Source: Halorubrum trapanicum
Lineage (GTDB): Archaea > Halobacteriota > Halobacteria > Halobacteriales > Haloferacaceae
Direction of reading: 5' to 3'
Assembly (NCBI RefSeq): GCF_017873555.1
Contig: NZ_JAGGKE010000017.1
Span: 1 to 45,771 of the forward strand
Length of the DNA: 45,771 nucleotides
Shown: positions 1 through 8,007 of the stretch, piece by piece
Numbering within the stretch: position 1 is the first letter of the stretch
Layout: each line of letters opens with the position of its first letter
Program-made: the position numbers and the translations under genes
The notes under the pieces: generated by a model
Database searches by the model: none
Told to the model about the DNA's origin: nothing
Seen by the model: the letters and a program-made list of their open reading frames with translations, nothing else

Positions 1-22
1 GCTGGTCCTCGTGGATTTCACC

Positions 23-63
23 GTCTGCTTGCTTGGTATTAGACACACCTTCAGCAAGCAGAC
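23..63. repeat. 11-bp inverted repeat at the window edge
   Basis: GTCTGCTTGCT at 23-33 is perfectly repeated in inverted form as AGCAAGCAGAC at 53-63, with a 19-base spacer. It lies beyond the 3' end of the minus-strand gene ending at 95, so it could be a 3' hairpin of that transcript. No T-run follows it. Its role is unknown. Confidence 0.5.
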
Positions 64-94
64 GTCTCAACTAACCGGCTTTGTGATGTACTGA

Positions 95-583
95 TTATCG
101 GACAGTCACGAGACCCGCGAGAACGAGTAATGCACTATACGAAATCCCTAACAGCGGGGTGCTGAGACTGGAGGTCGAATCAATTGTGAGCCAGAGCGCA
201 GTACCCAAGCAACTGAGCGCGACGAGTGAGCTGAAGATTTCGATACGACGTGGCTTGGCAGTCCCAGTACGGAATCGGCTATACAGAGCGTGTCCAAGCA
301 CAGCGATAGGGAAGACGCCTGCGACCACGACCGCGAAATGAACTGCAACCACGCCTGCCATGTTGAGTGCTGGTATAATGTCTCTCATAAGTGTCCCAAG
401 AGCGTATACTCCGAGCAACCCCACCAAGAGAACCGCAAGGGAACGTTCGACGCTACTGGCCGACGGACGCGGGAAGCGGGAAACCGTCTTACCCATGCTA
501 AACTCTCTCGTCCAAAGCGTCATAAAGTCACCGTCAAGAAGCCGAGATACTCTATTGAATAGTTCGCAGTCCTCATCGGCCAA
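95..583 (-). CDS. Small multi-pass membrane protein, probably 5'-truncated
   Basis: The product (up to 162 aa) has an acidic N-terminal stretch and about four hydrophobic segments (roughly residues 47-70, 75-100, 115-133 and 140-160), so it is probably an integral membrane protein. I do not recognise the family. The first possible start is TTG at 583; in-frame ATGs occur at 523 and 496. The open frame continues upstream of 583 (CLKQLADEDCELF reads like genuine protein) until a stop near 606, next to an insertion-sequence-end-like motif at 620-630. I infer that the original N-terminus was lost and that translation, if any, starts internally. No partner gene lies nearby on this strand. Confidence 0.55.
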   Translation of the reverse strand: MADEDCELFNRVSRLLDGDFMTLWTREFSMGKTVSRFPRPSASSVERSLAVLLVGLLGVYALGTLMRDIIPALNMAGVVAVHFAVVVAGVFPIAVLGHALYSRFRTGTAKPRRIEIFSSLVALSCLGTALWLTIDSTSSLSTPLLGISYSALLVLAGLVTVR

Positions 584-619
584 CTGTTTCAGGCAAGAAT
601 ATACCTAATGAATAGGATT

Positions 620-630
620 TCAACAGAGCC
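620..630 (-). repeat. Insertion-sequence-end-like motif, left copy
   Basis: On the minus strand this reads GGCTCTGTTGA followed by AATCC. The same 11 bases start at 25730 on the plus strand. The motif resembles IS6-family terminal inverted repeats, but no transposase is present at either place. It sits where the open frame of the 95-583 gene stops, so it may mark the scar of an old insertion. Confidence 0.4.
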
Positions 631-964
631 ATAATTTCGCAATTTGGCGCTAAATGCTTACCAAACAATTAGTATCGGCTTGGTCGGGCGAGTCCCTACA
701 GTGCGTCTCCAACTCATACTCACGGGATCTATACTGACACCACGAATTTCTGCGAGGAATCGAAGGGTCTTCTGCCTATTCGTGTTGGCGCCCGAAATAT
801 CCGACTGCTGGTGGTTTTGTGACGGGTATATGTAGCACTATGGAACCTTCTGAGATAGCACTCCGAGACAATTTCTGTTGCTCCAAGAAGTACAAAATTT
901 GCTGCTGATTCAGTATAGCGATATACAGTATATTCCCTGTAGGCATATTCACAAAGGATCTGGT
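631..964. other. Non-coding stretch upstream of the recombinase
   Basis: I find no convincing gene here; the open frames lack coding character. The DNA is AT-richer than its surroundings, for example near 915-935 where TATA-rich sequence repeats. It may carry promoter or old insertion remnants. Confidence 0.4.
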
Positions 965-1001
965 GTGGGTTTAGCAGACTGAATTGGTCTGCCCAACCCA
1001 C
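965..1001. other. Lox-like dyad: candidate recombination site
   Basis: Two 15-bp arms, GTGGGTTTAGCAGAC at 965-979 and GTCTGCCCAACCCAC at 987-1001, are inverted repeats matching at 13 of 15 positions. They flank a 7-bp AT-rich centre, TGAATTG. Arm length and spacer are like the core sites of tyrosine recombinases, and the next gene downstream is one. An operator for that gene is the main alternative. Confidence 0.45.
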
Positions 1002-1144
1002 AAACTGATAAGGAATCCGATTGAAACGCTGAACGACTCGGATATGCCACTCTTAGAATCGCCATACTGGGCCGCGACCAGGTTTCTAACCGAATTCTGC
1101 ACCAATCCAATTTCGGACGGTCAAGTCCCCCAGAGATCGGTACA

Positions 1145-2452
1145 ATGAGTCGGTCGGATGCCGAGCAGGAGGGCAAAACCGACGCTGAGCGGGTGCCATC
1201 ATTCGATGGTGTCCGATGGACCTCGTGCTCGCTCGAGGACTTCACGGACCTGTACTGGGACGAGATTGCCCCTTGCCTCGAAGCAGAGGGTATCGATCCG
1301 AGAGGCGAGAAGCCTACCCACCAGTGGTTTCGGGATCACGATGCGCGGTCATTCCTCGCGGCTCTCCGCCGCCATCACGATCGCTCATTCGGGGAGTTCT
1401 GGAACGAGGACCTCGAGCTCGGTGATGATGAAGAGGGCTACACATGGGCAACGACGGATGATGCAACAATGGACGCCCTTGAACAGTTCCTCAACCGGCG
1501 GGAATCACGATACAGCCTTGCGACGTCGTCCGTCGACGCGCTGCGAACGCGACTGAATCTCTACGTCCGTGCTTATCGAGAGGCAAACGGGACAGATGAC
1601 CTCCTTACACCGATTCAACGAGATCAAGAGAATCCAGACTACGAAGCCGTTGACGCGTGCTATGCAGCATTCGACTGGTTGAATGAGGGAGCAGAACGGG
1701 AATACAGTGCCCAGACTCTCCAGCGTGTGCGGCGCGTCGTCGACGCCTGGTATCAGCATCTAGTCGGTCGACGGGTTGCCTCGATGAACCCTGCGAGCGG
1801 CCTCTATGACGAATTCAAGTGGGAAGTCGAAGATTCACCCACACCTTCGCTTTCAGCGAATCAGATTCGGAAACTGATGCAGGCGTCGGAGACAACGCGA
1901 GAACAGCTGCTCGTGGTGGCGTTAGCTGGCTGGGGACTTCGTGCAAGTGAGGTCGCCGCACTCCATGTATCGCAGTTCCACCGTGACGTTCCCGAAGACG
2001 ACATCCCCTTCATTACGTTCGAGAGTCGCAAGAACGGGCCCGGTGAGGTGTCTCTCCTGTACGGAATGGACGTTCTCGACTCCCGAATCGACGAGCTAGC
2101 GGAAGACGATACGTGGACTGGATACCTGTTCCCCTCCTCTCAGGGAGAAACGCCGTACGTGACCCGAGATACAATCCGGAATTGGTTCCAAAATCTTGCA
2201 TTGGAAGCAGATCTCCCCGAGCGGATCGAGGGTGAACGACCGAGTCCACAGCTCTGTCGTCGATTCTGGTACGACACCTATACAGCAGTCCTCGAAGGCG
2301 TTCTCGAAGGTGTTGACGAAATCGCTGCAGAGCAAGGTAGTAGCGATCCTCGGGTAGTGATGCAAAATTACCTGTCTGACTCGCGTGCTCGCCGAGTCCG
2401 ACGAGAATTCATGCGAGACCAACTTAACGCAGCCTTCGGAGAGAGAACGTAA
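1145..2452 (+). CDS. Tyrosine recombinase / integrase-like protein
   Basis: This 435-aa protein has the layout of a tyrosine recombinase: an N-terminal SAM-like DNA-binding part (about 105-215) and a C-terminal catalytic domain (about 235-425). Visible catalytic residues are Arg266 in GLRASEVAAL, a probable Lys296, Arg372 in QLCRRFWYD and Tyr409 in VVMQNYLSD. The His of the usual HxxR motif appears to be Gln369, a departure from canonical Xer proteins. The first 100 residues are an extra acidic domain. It probably cuts and rejoins DNA for plasmid dimer resolution or integration. ATG at 1145 is the first in-frame start with coding character. It sits between the lox-like dyad at 965-1001 and the partition repeats. 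Confidence 0.8.
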   Translation: MSRSDAEQEGKTDAERVPSFDGVRWTSCSLEDFTDLYWDEIAPCLEAEGIDPRGEKPTHQWFRDHDARSFLAALRRHHDRSFGEFWNEDLELGDDEEGYTWATTDDATMDALEQFLNRRESRYSLATSSVDALRTRLNLYVRAYREANGTDDLLTPIQRDQENPDYEAVDACYAAFDWLNEGAEREYSAQTLQRVRRVVDAWYQHLVGRRVASMNPASGLYDEFKWEVEDSPTPSLSANQIRKLMQASETTREQLLVVALAGWGLRASEVAALHVSQFHRDVPEDDIPFITFESRKNGPGEVSLLYGMDVLDSRIDELAEDDTWTGYLFPSSQGETPYVTRDTIRNWFQNLALEADLPERIEGERPSPQLCRRFWYDTYTAVLEGVLEGVDEIAAEQGSSDPRVVMQNYLSDSRARRVRREFMRDQLNAAFGERT

Positions 2453-2502
2453 CATCAACCCATCTGTCGAGCTATTCCAAATGTCTGTCCTCGGTTGATG
2501 AC

Positions 2503-2764
2503 TGAATCAATGAGTCACAGAGTCAATGAAGTATTGACTTCTGGAAGTTAAGAATCAAAGAGTCCATGATCTATAGCGTCATTTGCCACGATGGAGAGAA
2601 TGAATTCACCGACTCAGAGATTCATTGAGTCACTGAATCAGTGAGTGCCTGAAGCATTGAGTTGAGGATTCAGGAACACCAGACCCGTATCACGAAATCA
2701 CTGAATCAATGAATCAGTGAAATCCTGACGTTGTGAATCATTGATTCTGTGAGTCAATGATTCA
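2503..2764. repeat. 8-bp-phased direct repeats: candidate plasmid centromere
   Basis: About 25 units approximating nTGAnTCA run head to tail with an exact 8-bp step in three blocks: from 2503 to about 2570, 2601-2672 and 2693-2764. Clear units include TGAATCAA, TGAGTCAC, CTGAATCA and ATGATTCA. The half-symmetric heptamer and strict phasing resemble arrays bound by ribbon-helix-helix partition proteins. The array fills the whole gap between the recombinase and parA. More units occur at 2871-2886 and 4261-4284. Confidence 0.75.
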
Positions 2765-2867
2765 AAGACAGTGTTCGGGAAAGAGGTAATCATAGCTCTT
2801 AGCCCCTCAAACGCCGATATACGACAGAATCGCATTGAGAGAGATACAACTGAGTGTCTGACATGGA

Positions 2868-2886
2868 TTTATGAGTCATTGATTCA
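2868..2886 (+). promoter_or_regulatory. parA promoter with partition-repeat operator
   Basis: A TATA-like TTTATG at 2868-2873 lies about 27 bases before the parA start. Two 8-bp repeat units (ATGAGTCA at 2871, TTGATTCA at 2879) fall between it and the expected transcription start. The transcript would be nearly leaderless. Binding here would repress the operon, so autoregulation by the repeat-binding partner is likely. Confidence 0.5.
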
Positions 2887-2897
2887 ATGATCGAACT

Positions 2898-3809
2898 ATG
2901 ACCGAGACACCTCGTGGATGGGGCGTCACACCATCGACTGGCATCCCCACGATCGCCTTCGGCAACCAGAAAGGCGGGACAGGAAAGACAACGGCGACGA
3001 TCAACAGTGCCGCGGCGCTGGCCACTCGCGACCACGATGTTCTTGCAATCGATATGGACCCACAGGCCGACATGACGAAAGGGCTTGGACTGGGTCCGGG
3101 CGACGACAACGATCCATCAAGCCCGAAGAACGAACTCCCCAACACACTAGTCACCGATGACGAGAACCTACTCGACGTACTCGTCGACAATCCGCGCACG
3201 CACGATACTAGTCTTTCAGAAATCGTGATCGAAGCCGATGAGTACGATCATCTGAACTTCGACTTGATTCCCAGTCACAAGGACATGGGCCTTGCTCGAG
3301 ATTGGATGGACGATGCGAATGCTCGTCTCTCGCTGAAACTCGCCCTCGAAGAGATGGTTGACGACGGATACAACTACGATTTTATCGTAGTCGATTGCCC
3401 TCCCGACCTCTCAGTCCTGACGGACGCGGCCTTCATCGCGGCTCAGAACGTCTTCCTGGCTGCACAGACCCAAGCAACATCACGGGATGCACTTGACGAT
3501 CTGTGGGACCAGCTGGAGTCCATCGAGGACAACCAGCAGATCGAGATCGCAATCGTTGGACTCCTGGCGAACATGTACCGGGACGACGGTCAGTCGCAAA
3601 AGTTCCTCAACTCCTTCGACGAGTCCTTCGCGTCGATGGCACCGATTTTCAAACTCCCAATGCGAGTAGCAATCCAGCGTGCGTGGGACAACGGACGAGA
3701 TATTTTCGGATGGGAAGACGCGAACGACCAGCAAGTAGAGCGCGACCTCTTCCTGGAGGTTGCGGAGACGATGGAACGAGCGTTTGACAAAACGCAGGTG
3801 GAGGCGTAA
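2898..3809 (+). CDS. parA: ParA/Soj-family partition ATPase
   Basis: This 303-aa protein has the deviant Walker A motif KGGTGKTT (residues 25-32), the switch motif DMDPQAD (52-58) and the VVDCPPDLS Walker B region, all typical of ParA. Such ATPases bind DNA non-specifically with ATP and move plasmid copies through a centromere-binding partner. Length is normal for a ParA without an N-terminal HTH; residues 1-16 are a short extension. ATG at 2898 directly follows two partition repeats. The next gene starts two bases after the stop, so both are surely one operon. The strict repeat array at 2503-2764 completes a standard three-part partition locus. Confidence 0.93.
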   Translation: MTETPRGWGVTPSTGIPTIAFGNQKGGTGKTTATINSAAALATRDHDVLAIDMDPQADMTKGLGLGPGDDNDPSSPKNELPNTLVTDDENLLDVLVDNPRTHDTSLSEIVIEADEYDHLNFDLIPSHKDMGLARDWMDDANARLSLKLALEEMVDDGYNYDFIVVDCPPDLSVLTDAAFIAAQNVFLAAQTQATSRDALDDLWDQLESIEDNQQIEIAIVGLLANMYRDDGQSQKFLNSFDESFASMAPIFKLPMRVAIQRAWDNGRDIFGWEDANDQQVERDLFLEVAETMERAFDKTQVEA

Positions 3810-3811
3810 GA

Positions 3812-4264
3812 ATGCCCCGGGGAATGGACGAGCGGTTCGAGGATCCCTCAGACGAGGTGGATGAGGAGGACGCGGTCGCAGACGAGGAGACCACAGAGAC
3901 GTCGGAGGAATCGGAAGAACAGGGTCGTGAAACTGCGGCAGCAACCGAGGATCGATCAGATCAGCAGAGAACCGCATCCACGACCGATACTGATTCGTCG
4001 ACCAGTGAGGCAGGAGAGACAGATGACGAACCGCTGAACATCCGCGAAGATTGGGATTCAGCCACGATATACGTTGAACCGGAGCAAAGCGAGGACATCG
4101 AGATCACGTTCACTCGCCTGAAAAAGCAGCTCAAACGCGAGGACATCACGCTGGAGAAAAACAAGCATTTCTACCGCGGTGTTTTCGAGGTAGCGTTCGG
4201 CGAGCACCAGGAGGAAACGAAGGAGAAAATTCGCGAATTCGCCAAGGAAGACGGCGATCAGTGA
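3812..4264 (+). CDS. Putative centromere-binding partition protein (RHH-like)
   Basis: This 150-aa protein starts two bases after parA. Residues 1-75 are a highly acidic, low-complexity tail rich in Glu, Asp, Ser and Thr. The C-terminal half reads as a short strand (SATIYVEP, about 87-94), a helix (about 97-114) and a second helix (about 120-135). This order fits a ribbon-helix-helix fold, though I cannot confirm it. By position it is expected to bind the 8-bp repeats and stimulate ParA. Its stop codon lies inside the repeat unit GTGAATCA at 4261, so repeats bracket the operon. An unrelated adaptor role is possible, as no sequence family is recognised. Confidence 0.6.
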   Translation: MPRGMDERFEDPSDEVDEEDAVADEETTETSEESEEQGRETAAATEDRSDQQRTASTTDTDSSTSEAGETDDEPLNIREDWDSATIYVEPEQSEDIEITFTRLKKQLKREDITLEKNKHFYRGVFEVAFGEHQEETKEKIREFAKEDGDQ

Positions 4265-4284
4265 ATCACTGATTCACAGAATCC
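4261..4284. repeat. Partition repeats at the operon's 3' end
   Basis: Units GTGAATCA (4261), CTGATTCA (4269) and the degenerate CAGAATCC (4277) follow the 8-bp phasing of the upstream array and overlap the stop codon of the preceding gene. Confidence 0.6.
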
Positions 4285-4485
4285 CGAATGTTAAGAGGAT
4301 GGCCCGGCATCGAACGAGGTTCTCAGAATCGACCCTCTCCTGTTCTTTTGAAAGCCAAAATGAATCGTCATTCACTATACTATCGAGTCGTGGGTGGGAA
4401 AGGTCAGACCGGCCCCCTATCTATAATCCGTCCTGAAAAGAGATCCTTAGCAAAGTCTGTGTAGTCGCAAGTTGCAGTAGTCAGT

Positions 4486-4983
4486 ATGCCTTACTGCCCG
4501 AATTGCGGAGACCAAGTCAAAGACATTCATCACTACTGCGGGTCATGTGGTCAGGCGCTTTCTGATATTGCAGAGTCAGAAAACGAGCTTCCGATGGCCG
4601 TCGATCGCGAGGGCTTCCTCTCGTTGCGCTCACTCTCGTACGTCAACGACCTACTGAACGGAGAGCAAGAGCTGGACAGAGACTCGGTTTCGTATACCCA
4701 ATTGTCGCGAGAAGTGAGTGCTGCCTTCGCAGATTTCGCCCGTCTCGCGATGGTGAAGGAGTTAGATCTGCTCCGCCTCTGGGAAGCTGGTTCCAGCTCC
4801 GCCGCGTTGGACATGCCAGTTGCAGACATGAATAGCAATCAGTTCCGCGACTGGCTGGCCGCCATCGGCCTTTCTCGTACTCTACGGATGTACGACGAAT
4901 CTCTCCATACCGAGTTCGAGGACGACTTCAACGAGCGACTCCAGAAGCTCCTCGAGATTGCCGGGGAGGAACTCGATAGTTAG
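4486..4983 (+). CDS. Zinc-ribbon protein of unknown function
   Basis: The 165-aa product starts with a double-knuckle zinc ribbon: CPNCG near residues 4-8 and CGSCG near 18-22, likely binding one zinc ion. The rest is acidic and mostly helical with no motif I recognise. Such N-terminal ribbons are common in small haloarchaeal proteins and give no specific function. It stands alone between the partition operon and the helicase, with about 220 bases upstream and 180 downstream, so it is probably its own transcript. No membrane segment or signal peptide is visible. Confidence 0.65.
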   Translation: MPYCPNCGDQVKDIHHYCGSCGQALSDIAESENELPMAVDREGFLSLRSLSYVNDLLNGEQELDRDSVSYTQLSREVSAAFADFARLAMVKELDLLRLWEAGSSSAALDMPVADMNSNQFRDWLAAIGLSRTLRMYDESLHTEFEDDFNERLQKLLEIAGEELDS

Positions 4984-5086
4984 GGGTGTACCCAGCGAGA
5001 ATCCTCGTCTATGCACGCACTTGTATCGAGAGGTTACGTACGCGAACGTCCTGAATCGAACACTCTAACGCCGTACCTACATGCTC

Positions 5087-5105
5087 CACCCTCAAAGGGG
5101 TGATC
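5087..5105 (+). promoter_or_regulatory. Short hairpin upstream of the helicase gene
   Basis: CACCC and GGGTG pair around a short A-rich loop about 60 bases before the helicase start. It contains AAAGGGGTGA, which resembles the loop of the recurrent backbone hairpins, but it lacks their outer stem. It may be a distant relative or chance. Confidence 0.25.
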
Positions 5106-5165
5106 AGTTTCTAACCAGTCGCTCAATCGAGACGATTAACTCGTCACCACCCTATGATCAGATAG

Positions 5166-7100
5166 ATGGCTGGTGCTGATCCTGATGACTGCTGCCGGGG
5201 TGCTCACGTAGCTTCCCAACAGGGCGAGTTCACTCAAGCAACCGTCTGGGATGCATGCCGAGATGGGATTCAAGAGGCAATCGAGGCACAGCTCGACGAC
5301 GAGCAGGCACCACCAGTAATCATCGACGGCCTCCCCACGATCGGGAAAACACGACATGCAACAGAGACCGCGTTCGACCTAGACGTCCCAGCTGCAATCC
5401 TCACGCACCGGTACGAGACGCGAGACGTACACCTCAATCTCGCTGCCGAACATCAGAAAGCGGTAGTTGAAGTTCCAACACTCGACCGGGACTGTCCAAC
5501 CCGGCGAGGAGATCACGGATCCGGTTGGGCCGAACGAATCAACGACTATCGGTCGCGGGGCGCCTCACCGACGTATCTTCACTACTATCTGCAGGATGTG
5601 TTGCCCTGTATGCAAGACGGTGACTGTCCATACCTCGCACGCTGGGACGCGGTCGAGGCGGCAGACGTCATCGTCGGCGGGCCAGCCCACGCCGCCCTTG
5701 ATCGCGTCGTAGACGACCGCGTCGTCATCTTCGACGAAGACCCAGGAACCGCCTATCGAACGGAGTTTGACGCAAATCAACTCTCAACAGCGATTTCAAC
5801 CTTTCTCAGCAAGAACGACGACTTGCCGATAGACAATCACTTCGGGTTGATTGGAGCTGCAACAAATGAGGGGATGGAGGCGATACGAGATGCGATTCGT
5901 GACGAACTCTCAGATAACACCTCTATTGCCCGTCCAACGGAGGCAGTCGACGATGATGACGGTCATGCCGAGGCCCCGACTGCAGTGCTCGCTATGCTCG
6001 AACTCGGCGGACCAATTATTGGCGATACCGCACCGACGGAGTATGACTGGGACGATCAACTTCGGGAAGAAGCAGGACTTGATTATGTCGAGCTTCCAGA
6101 CGGATCACAGGTTGTCTACGATCACGCCGAATCACGGGTCGTCATTCGACGGCCGCCGACTCTTGATGCTGCTCGAGCAGTAGTTGGACTGGACGGAACG
6201 CCGGTCGAAGAACTCTGGCACGGACGGCTCGGCGTCGACGAGATAGTGAGTTGGCGAGTCCTTTGCGATGACTGTCGGGCCCGGTATCTCCGCGACGTCA
6301 TCGGCTACGAGTTCGTACAGACGACCTCGCACGTCAAGCCATACAGCAGTGGTGAATACGTCAATCGACGGGGCGACTTCGGGGTAATCGAGGCTGTCGC
6401 AAATCGCCACGATACAACACCAGGCGTCATCACGACCAAGAGTGCAGCTGAGCGTCTCTTCGAAGAGCCACCCAGTGAGCCGTTTATCGACATCGAACGA
6501 GTAACTGACCGAATTGCGGACGTCAAACACTACGGCGCGCTCCGGAGTAGCAACGACTTCACAGGGACGGAGGTGGGGGTCGTACTCGGTTCCCCCCACC
6601 CGGGAGACCGTCCGCTTCAGATTACGGCTGCACTAGAAGGCTACACGGCGATTAGAGGTGACGAGGGGAAGGGAACAGACCTCGACTACGGGATTCCTGA
6701 ACGGCCGTTTCTCCGGCACTATCGCGAACACAAGATTGCCCAAGCTGTCCTCCGGTTCGGGCGAACGACGGCTGCGACGGTCTACATCCACACAGGGGTA
6801 CTCCCTGAGTGGTTATCCGAGATGGTCACGGTCGGGCCAGAGGCTGTCACGATCGAAGAGCGCTCCGAGGGGCAACGAGGTGTGATTCGCGCGCTCCTGG
6901 ACGAGGGCCCGGGGACAGCCGCCGAGATCGCAAATCGAGAGGGAGTCTCAATCGGCGAGAAGCAAACCAGGGACTGGCTGAAGCGACTCCGGTCGGAAGG
7001 GTATGTTTCCCGTGATGACTCCCAGCCATACACGTGGGGTGCCAACGGCCTAGCTGACGCTCCGCATACCGCCCACGTGCGGCTGCCTGAACTCGAGTAG
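5166..7100 (+). CDS. XPD/DinG-like superfamily 2 helicase with C-terminal winged helix
   Basis: This 644-aa protein has a P-loop GLPTIGKT (55-62) and a Walker B-like FDEDP (189-193). Cysteines 110, 147 and 153 lie between them, followed by PYLARWDAVEAADVIV, matching the layout of Fe-S helicases of the XPD/Rad3/DinG group. A motif VI-like AQAVLRFGR lies near residue 540. DEDP replaces the usual DEAH, and I count only three of the four Fe-S cysteines. The last 60 residues look like a winged helix (EIANREGVSIGEKQTRDWLKR). It lies between the partition and origin modules, so plasmid replication initiation or unwinding is the likely role. ATG at 5166 is chosen although an upstream zinc-like CC pair (residues 9-10) is odd. 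Confidence 0.65.
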   Translation: MAGADPDDCCRGAHVASQQGEFTQATVWDACRDGIQEAIEAQLDDEQAPPVIIDGLPTIGKTRHATETAFDLDVPAAILTHRYETRDVHLNLAAEHQKAVVEVPTLDRDCPTRRGDHGSGWAERINDYRSRGASPTYLHYYLQDVLPCMQDGDCPYLARWDAVEAADVIVGGPAHAALDRVVDDRVVIFDEDPGTAYRTEFDANQLSTAISTFLSKNDDLPIDNHFGLIGAATNEGMEAIRDAIRDELSDNTSIARPTEAVDDDDGHAEAPTAVLAMLELGGPIIGDTAPTEYDWDDQLREEAGLDYVELPDGSQVVYDHAESRVVIRRPPTLDAARAVVGLDGTPVEELWHGRLGVDEIVSWRVLCDDCRARYLRDVIGYEFVQTTSHVKPYSSGEYVNRRGDFGVIEAVANRHDTTPGVITTKSAAERLFEEPPSEPFIDIERVTDRIADVKHYGALRSSNDFTGTEVGVVLGSPHPGDRPLQITAALEGYTAIRGDEGKGTDLDYGIPERPFLRHYREHKIAQAVLRFGRTTAATVYIHTGVLPEWLSEMVTVGPEAVTIEERSEGQRGVIRALLDEGPGTAAEIANREGVSIGEKQTRDWLKRLRSEGYVSRDDSQPYTWGANGLADAPHTAHVRLPELE

Positions 7101-7477
7101 TGGGCGAAAGTATTATCACCCCCACCAATGCGCTATCGGTTGATTTTCCGCGAAATCACAAGCAGCTCGCGCTGGCCCGCCTCGCGTCGGTTTCACACCA
7201 TCCGAATCCCCATCTCTAACGCAGAATCGACCCTTCCTACGTCTGGACTAAGCTGACTTCCCTTTGCTAAACTGAGACACTACGTATAGAACTCTATACG
7301 TCCTACCTCAGACTTCCTGACCTTCCCTCTCTTTTCAATCGGAACTGGTCCCAAGCGACTCACTGTGACCTGTCCCTTTCTGAACGATGCCTGAACTTTC
7401 ACCGTTGAATCGAGACATGCATCTCCTTCGTTGAATTTCCCTGGGTGATTGGGCCATCGCGAGGCGGGCCGGCGCGG
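7101..7477. other. Gap between helicase and primase-like gene
   Basis: No gene is seen in this stretch of about 375 bases. It is C+T-rich on the plus strand and holds the palindrome at 7272-7311. Confidence 0.4.
7272..7311. other. 40-bp nested palindrome
   Basis: ACGTATAGA (7282-7290) and TCTATACGT (7293-7301) form a perfect inverted repeat around two bases. Five bases outside each arm, CTGAG (7272) and CTCAG (7307) add a second perfect pair. It could be a dimeric regulator's operator or a replication-associated site; no promoter is evident beside it. Confidence 0.45.
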
Positions 7478-7527
7478 GGGCGCGCCTCACCGAAGGTGGA
7501 GCGCGCCCGTCGCGAGGTTGCGACGGG
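7478..7527 (+). promoter_or_regulatory. Two adjoining GC-rich hairpins in the leader
   Basis: GGGCGCGC (7478-7485) pairs with GCGCGCCC (7501-7508), with CACC and GGTG pairing inside it. CCCGTCGC (7506-7513) pairs with GCGACGGG (7520-7527). The first loop contains GAAGGTGGA, like the recurrent backbone hairpin loop. The pair ends 15 bases before the start at 7543. Confidence 0.55.
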
Positions 7528-7542
7528 GCGCGGCCACCGACT

Positions 7543-7917
7543 ATGAGCTCGAAACGCAACGTCCGCTCGCCGGACACGACCGATGCACAGACGAACGAGC
7601 CGACGCCCCGGTTCGAACAACCACTCAGTGACGACCAGATCTGGACGATGCTCCAGACGGCCGCGAACAGCGCCCGGATCATGCCGATCGTGAAAGGTGA
7701 CTGGGAGTCCTCGTCGCGCTCGTACGAGACGCGTGAGGACGCAGCCCGCGCCCTGATCTTCGACCTGAGCTTCTACGCCGACTATCGGTTCAGCCAGGTT
7801 CGCCGGCTGTTCCAGCAGACCGCAATGCGGGACGTCCTCACCAAGGCAGAGATCGACGACATCGTCGAGGAGGCCTACTTCCAGCAGAACGGACGGAGCT
7901 ATCCAACGTTCGCATAA
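7543..7917 (+). CDS. Primase-polymerase C-terminal-like small protein
   Basis: The 124-aa product has DDQIWTMLQTAANS, then GDW...SYETREDAARALIFDL and FSQVRRLFQQT. This pattern resembles the small helical C-terminal domain found in plasmid and phage primase-polymerases of the archaeo-eukaryotic primase type, for example the NrS-1 polymerase group. Here it stands alone without a catalytic domain, so it is either a remnant or a free-standing helper protein. The ATG at 7543 follows two GC hairpins. A family-B polymerase remnant lies 90 bases downstream and the origin after that, so this looks like the edge of a replication module that has decayed. The family match is by eye and moderate. Confidence 0.6.
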   Translation: MSSKRNVRSPDTTDAQTNEPTPRFEQPLSDDQIWTMLQTAANSARIMPIVKGDWESSSRSYETREDAARALIFDLSFYADYRFSQVRRLFQQTAMRDVLTKAEIDDIVEEAYFQQNGRSYPTFA

Positions 7918-8007
7918 TGTGAGGGAGGCTAGTTACGAAGTGCTGCTCGCGGGGCAGAGCCTTCGGAGCGTCCCAGAAGTCCGGGACTGAAGCAGGATAT
8001 TCGCTGA

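Noticed and set aside
2503-2764. 8-bp repeats as a CRISPR or a coding repeat
   Set aside because: Units are head to tail without spacers, and all frames have stops. Context is a partition locus.
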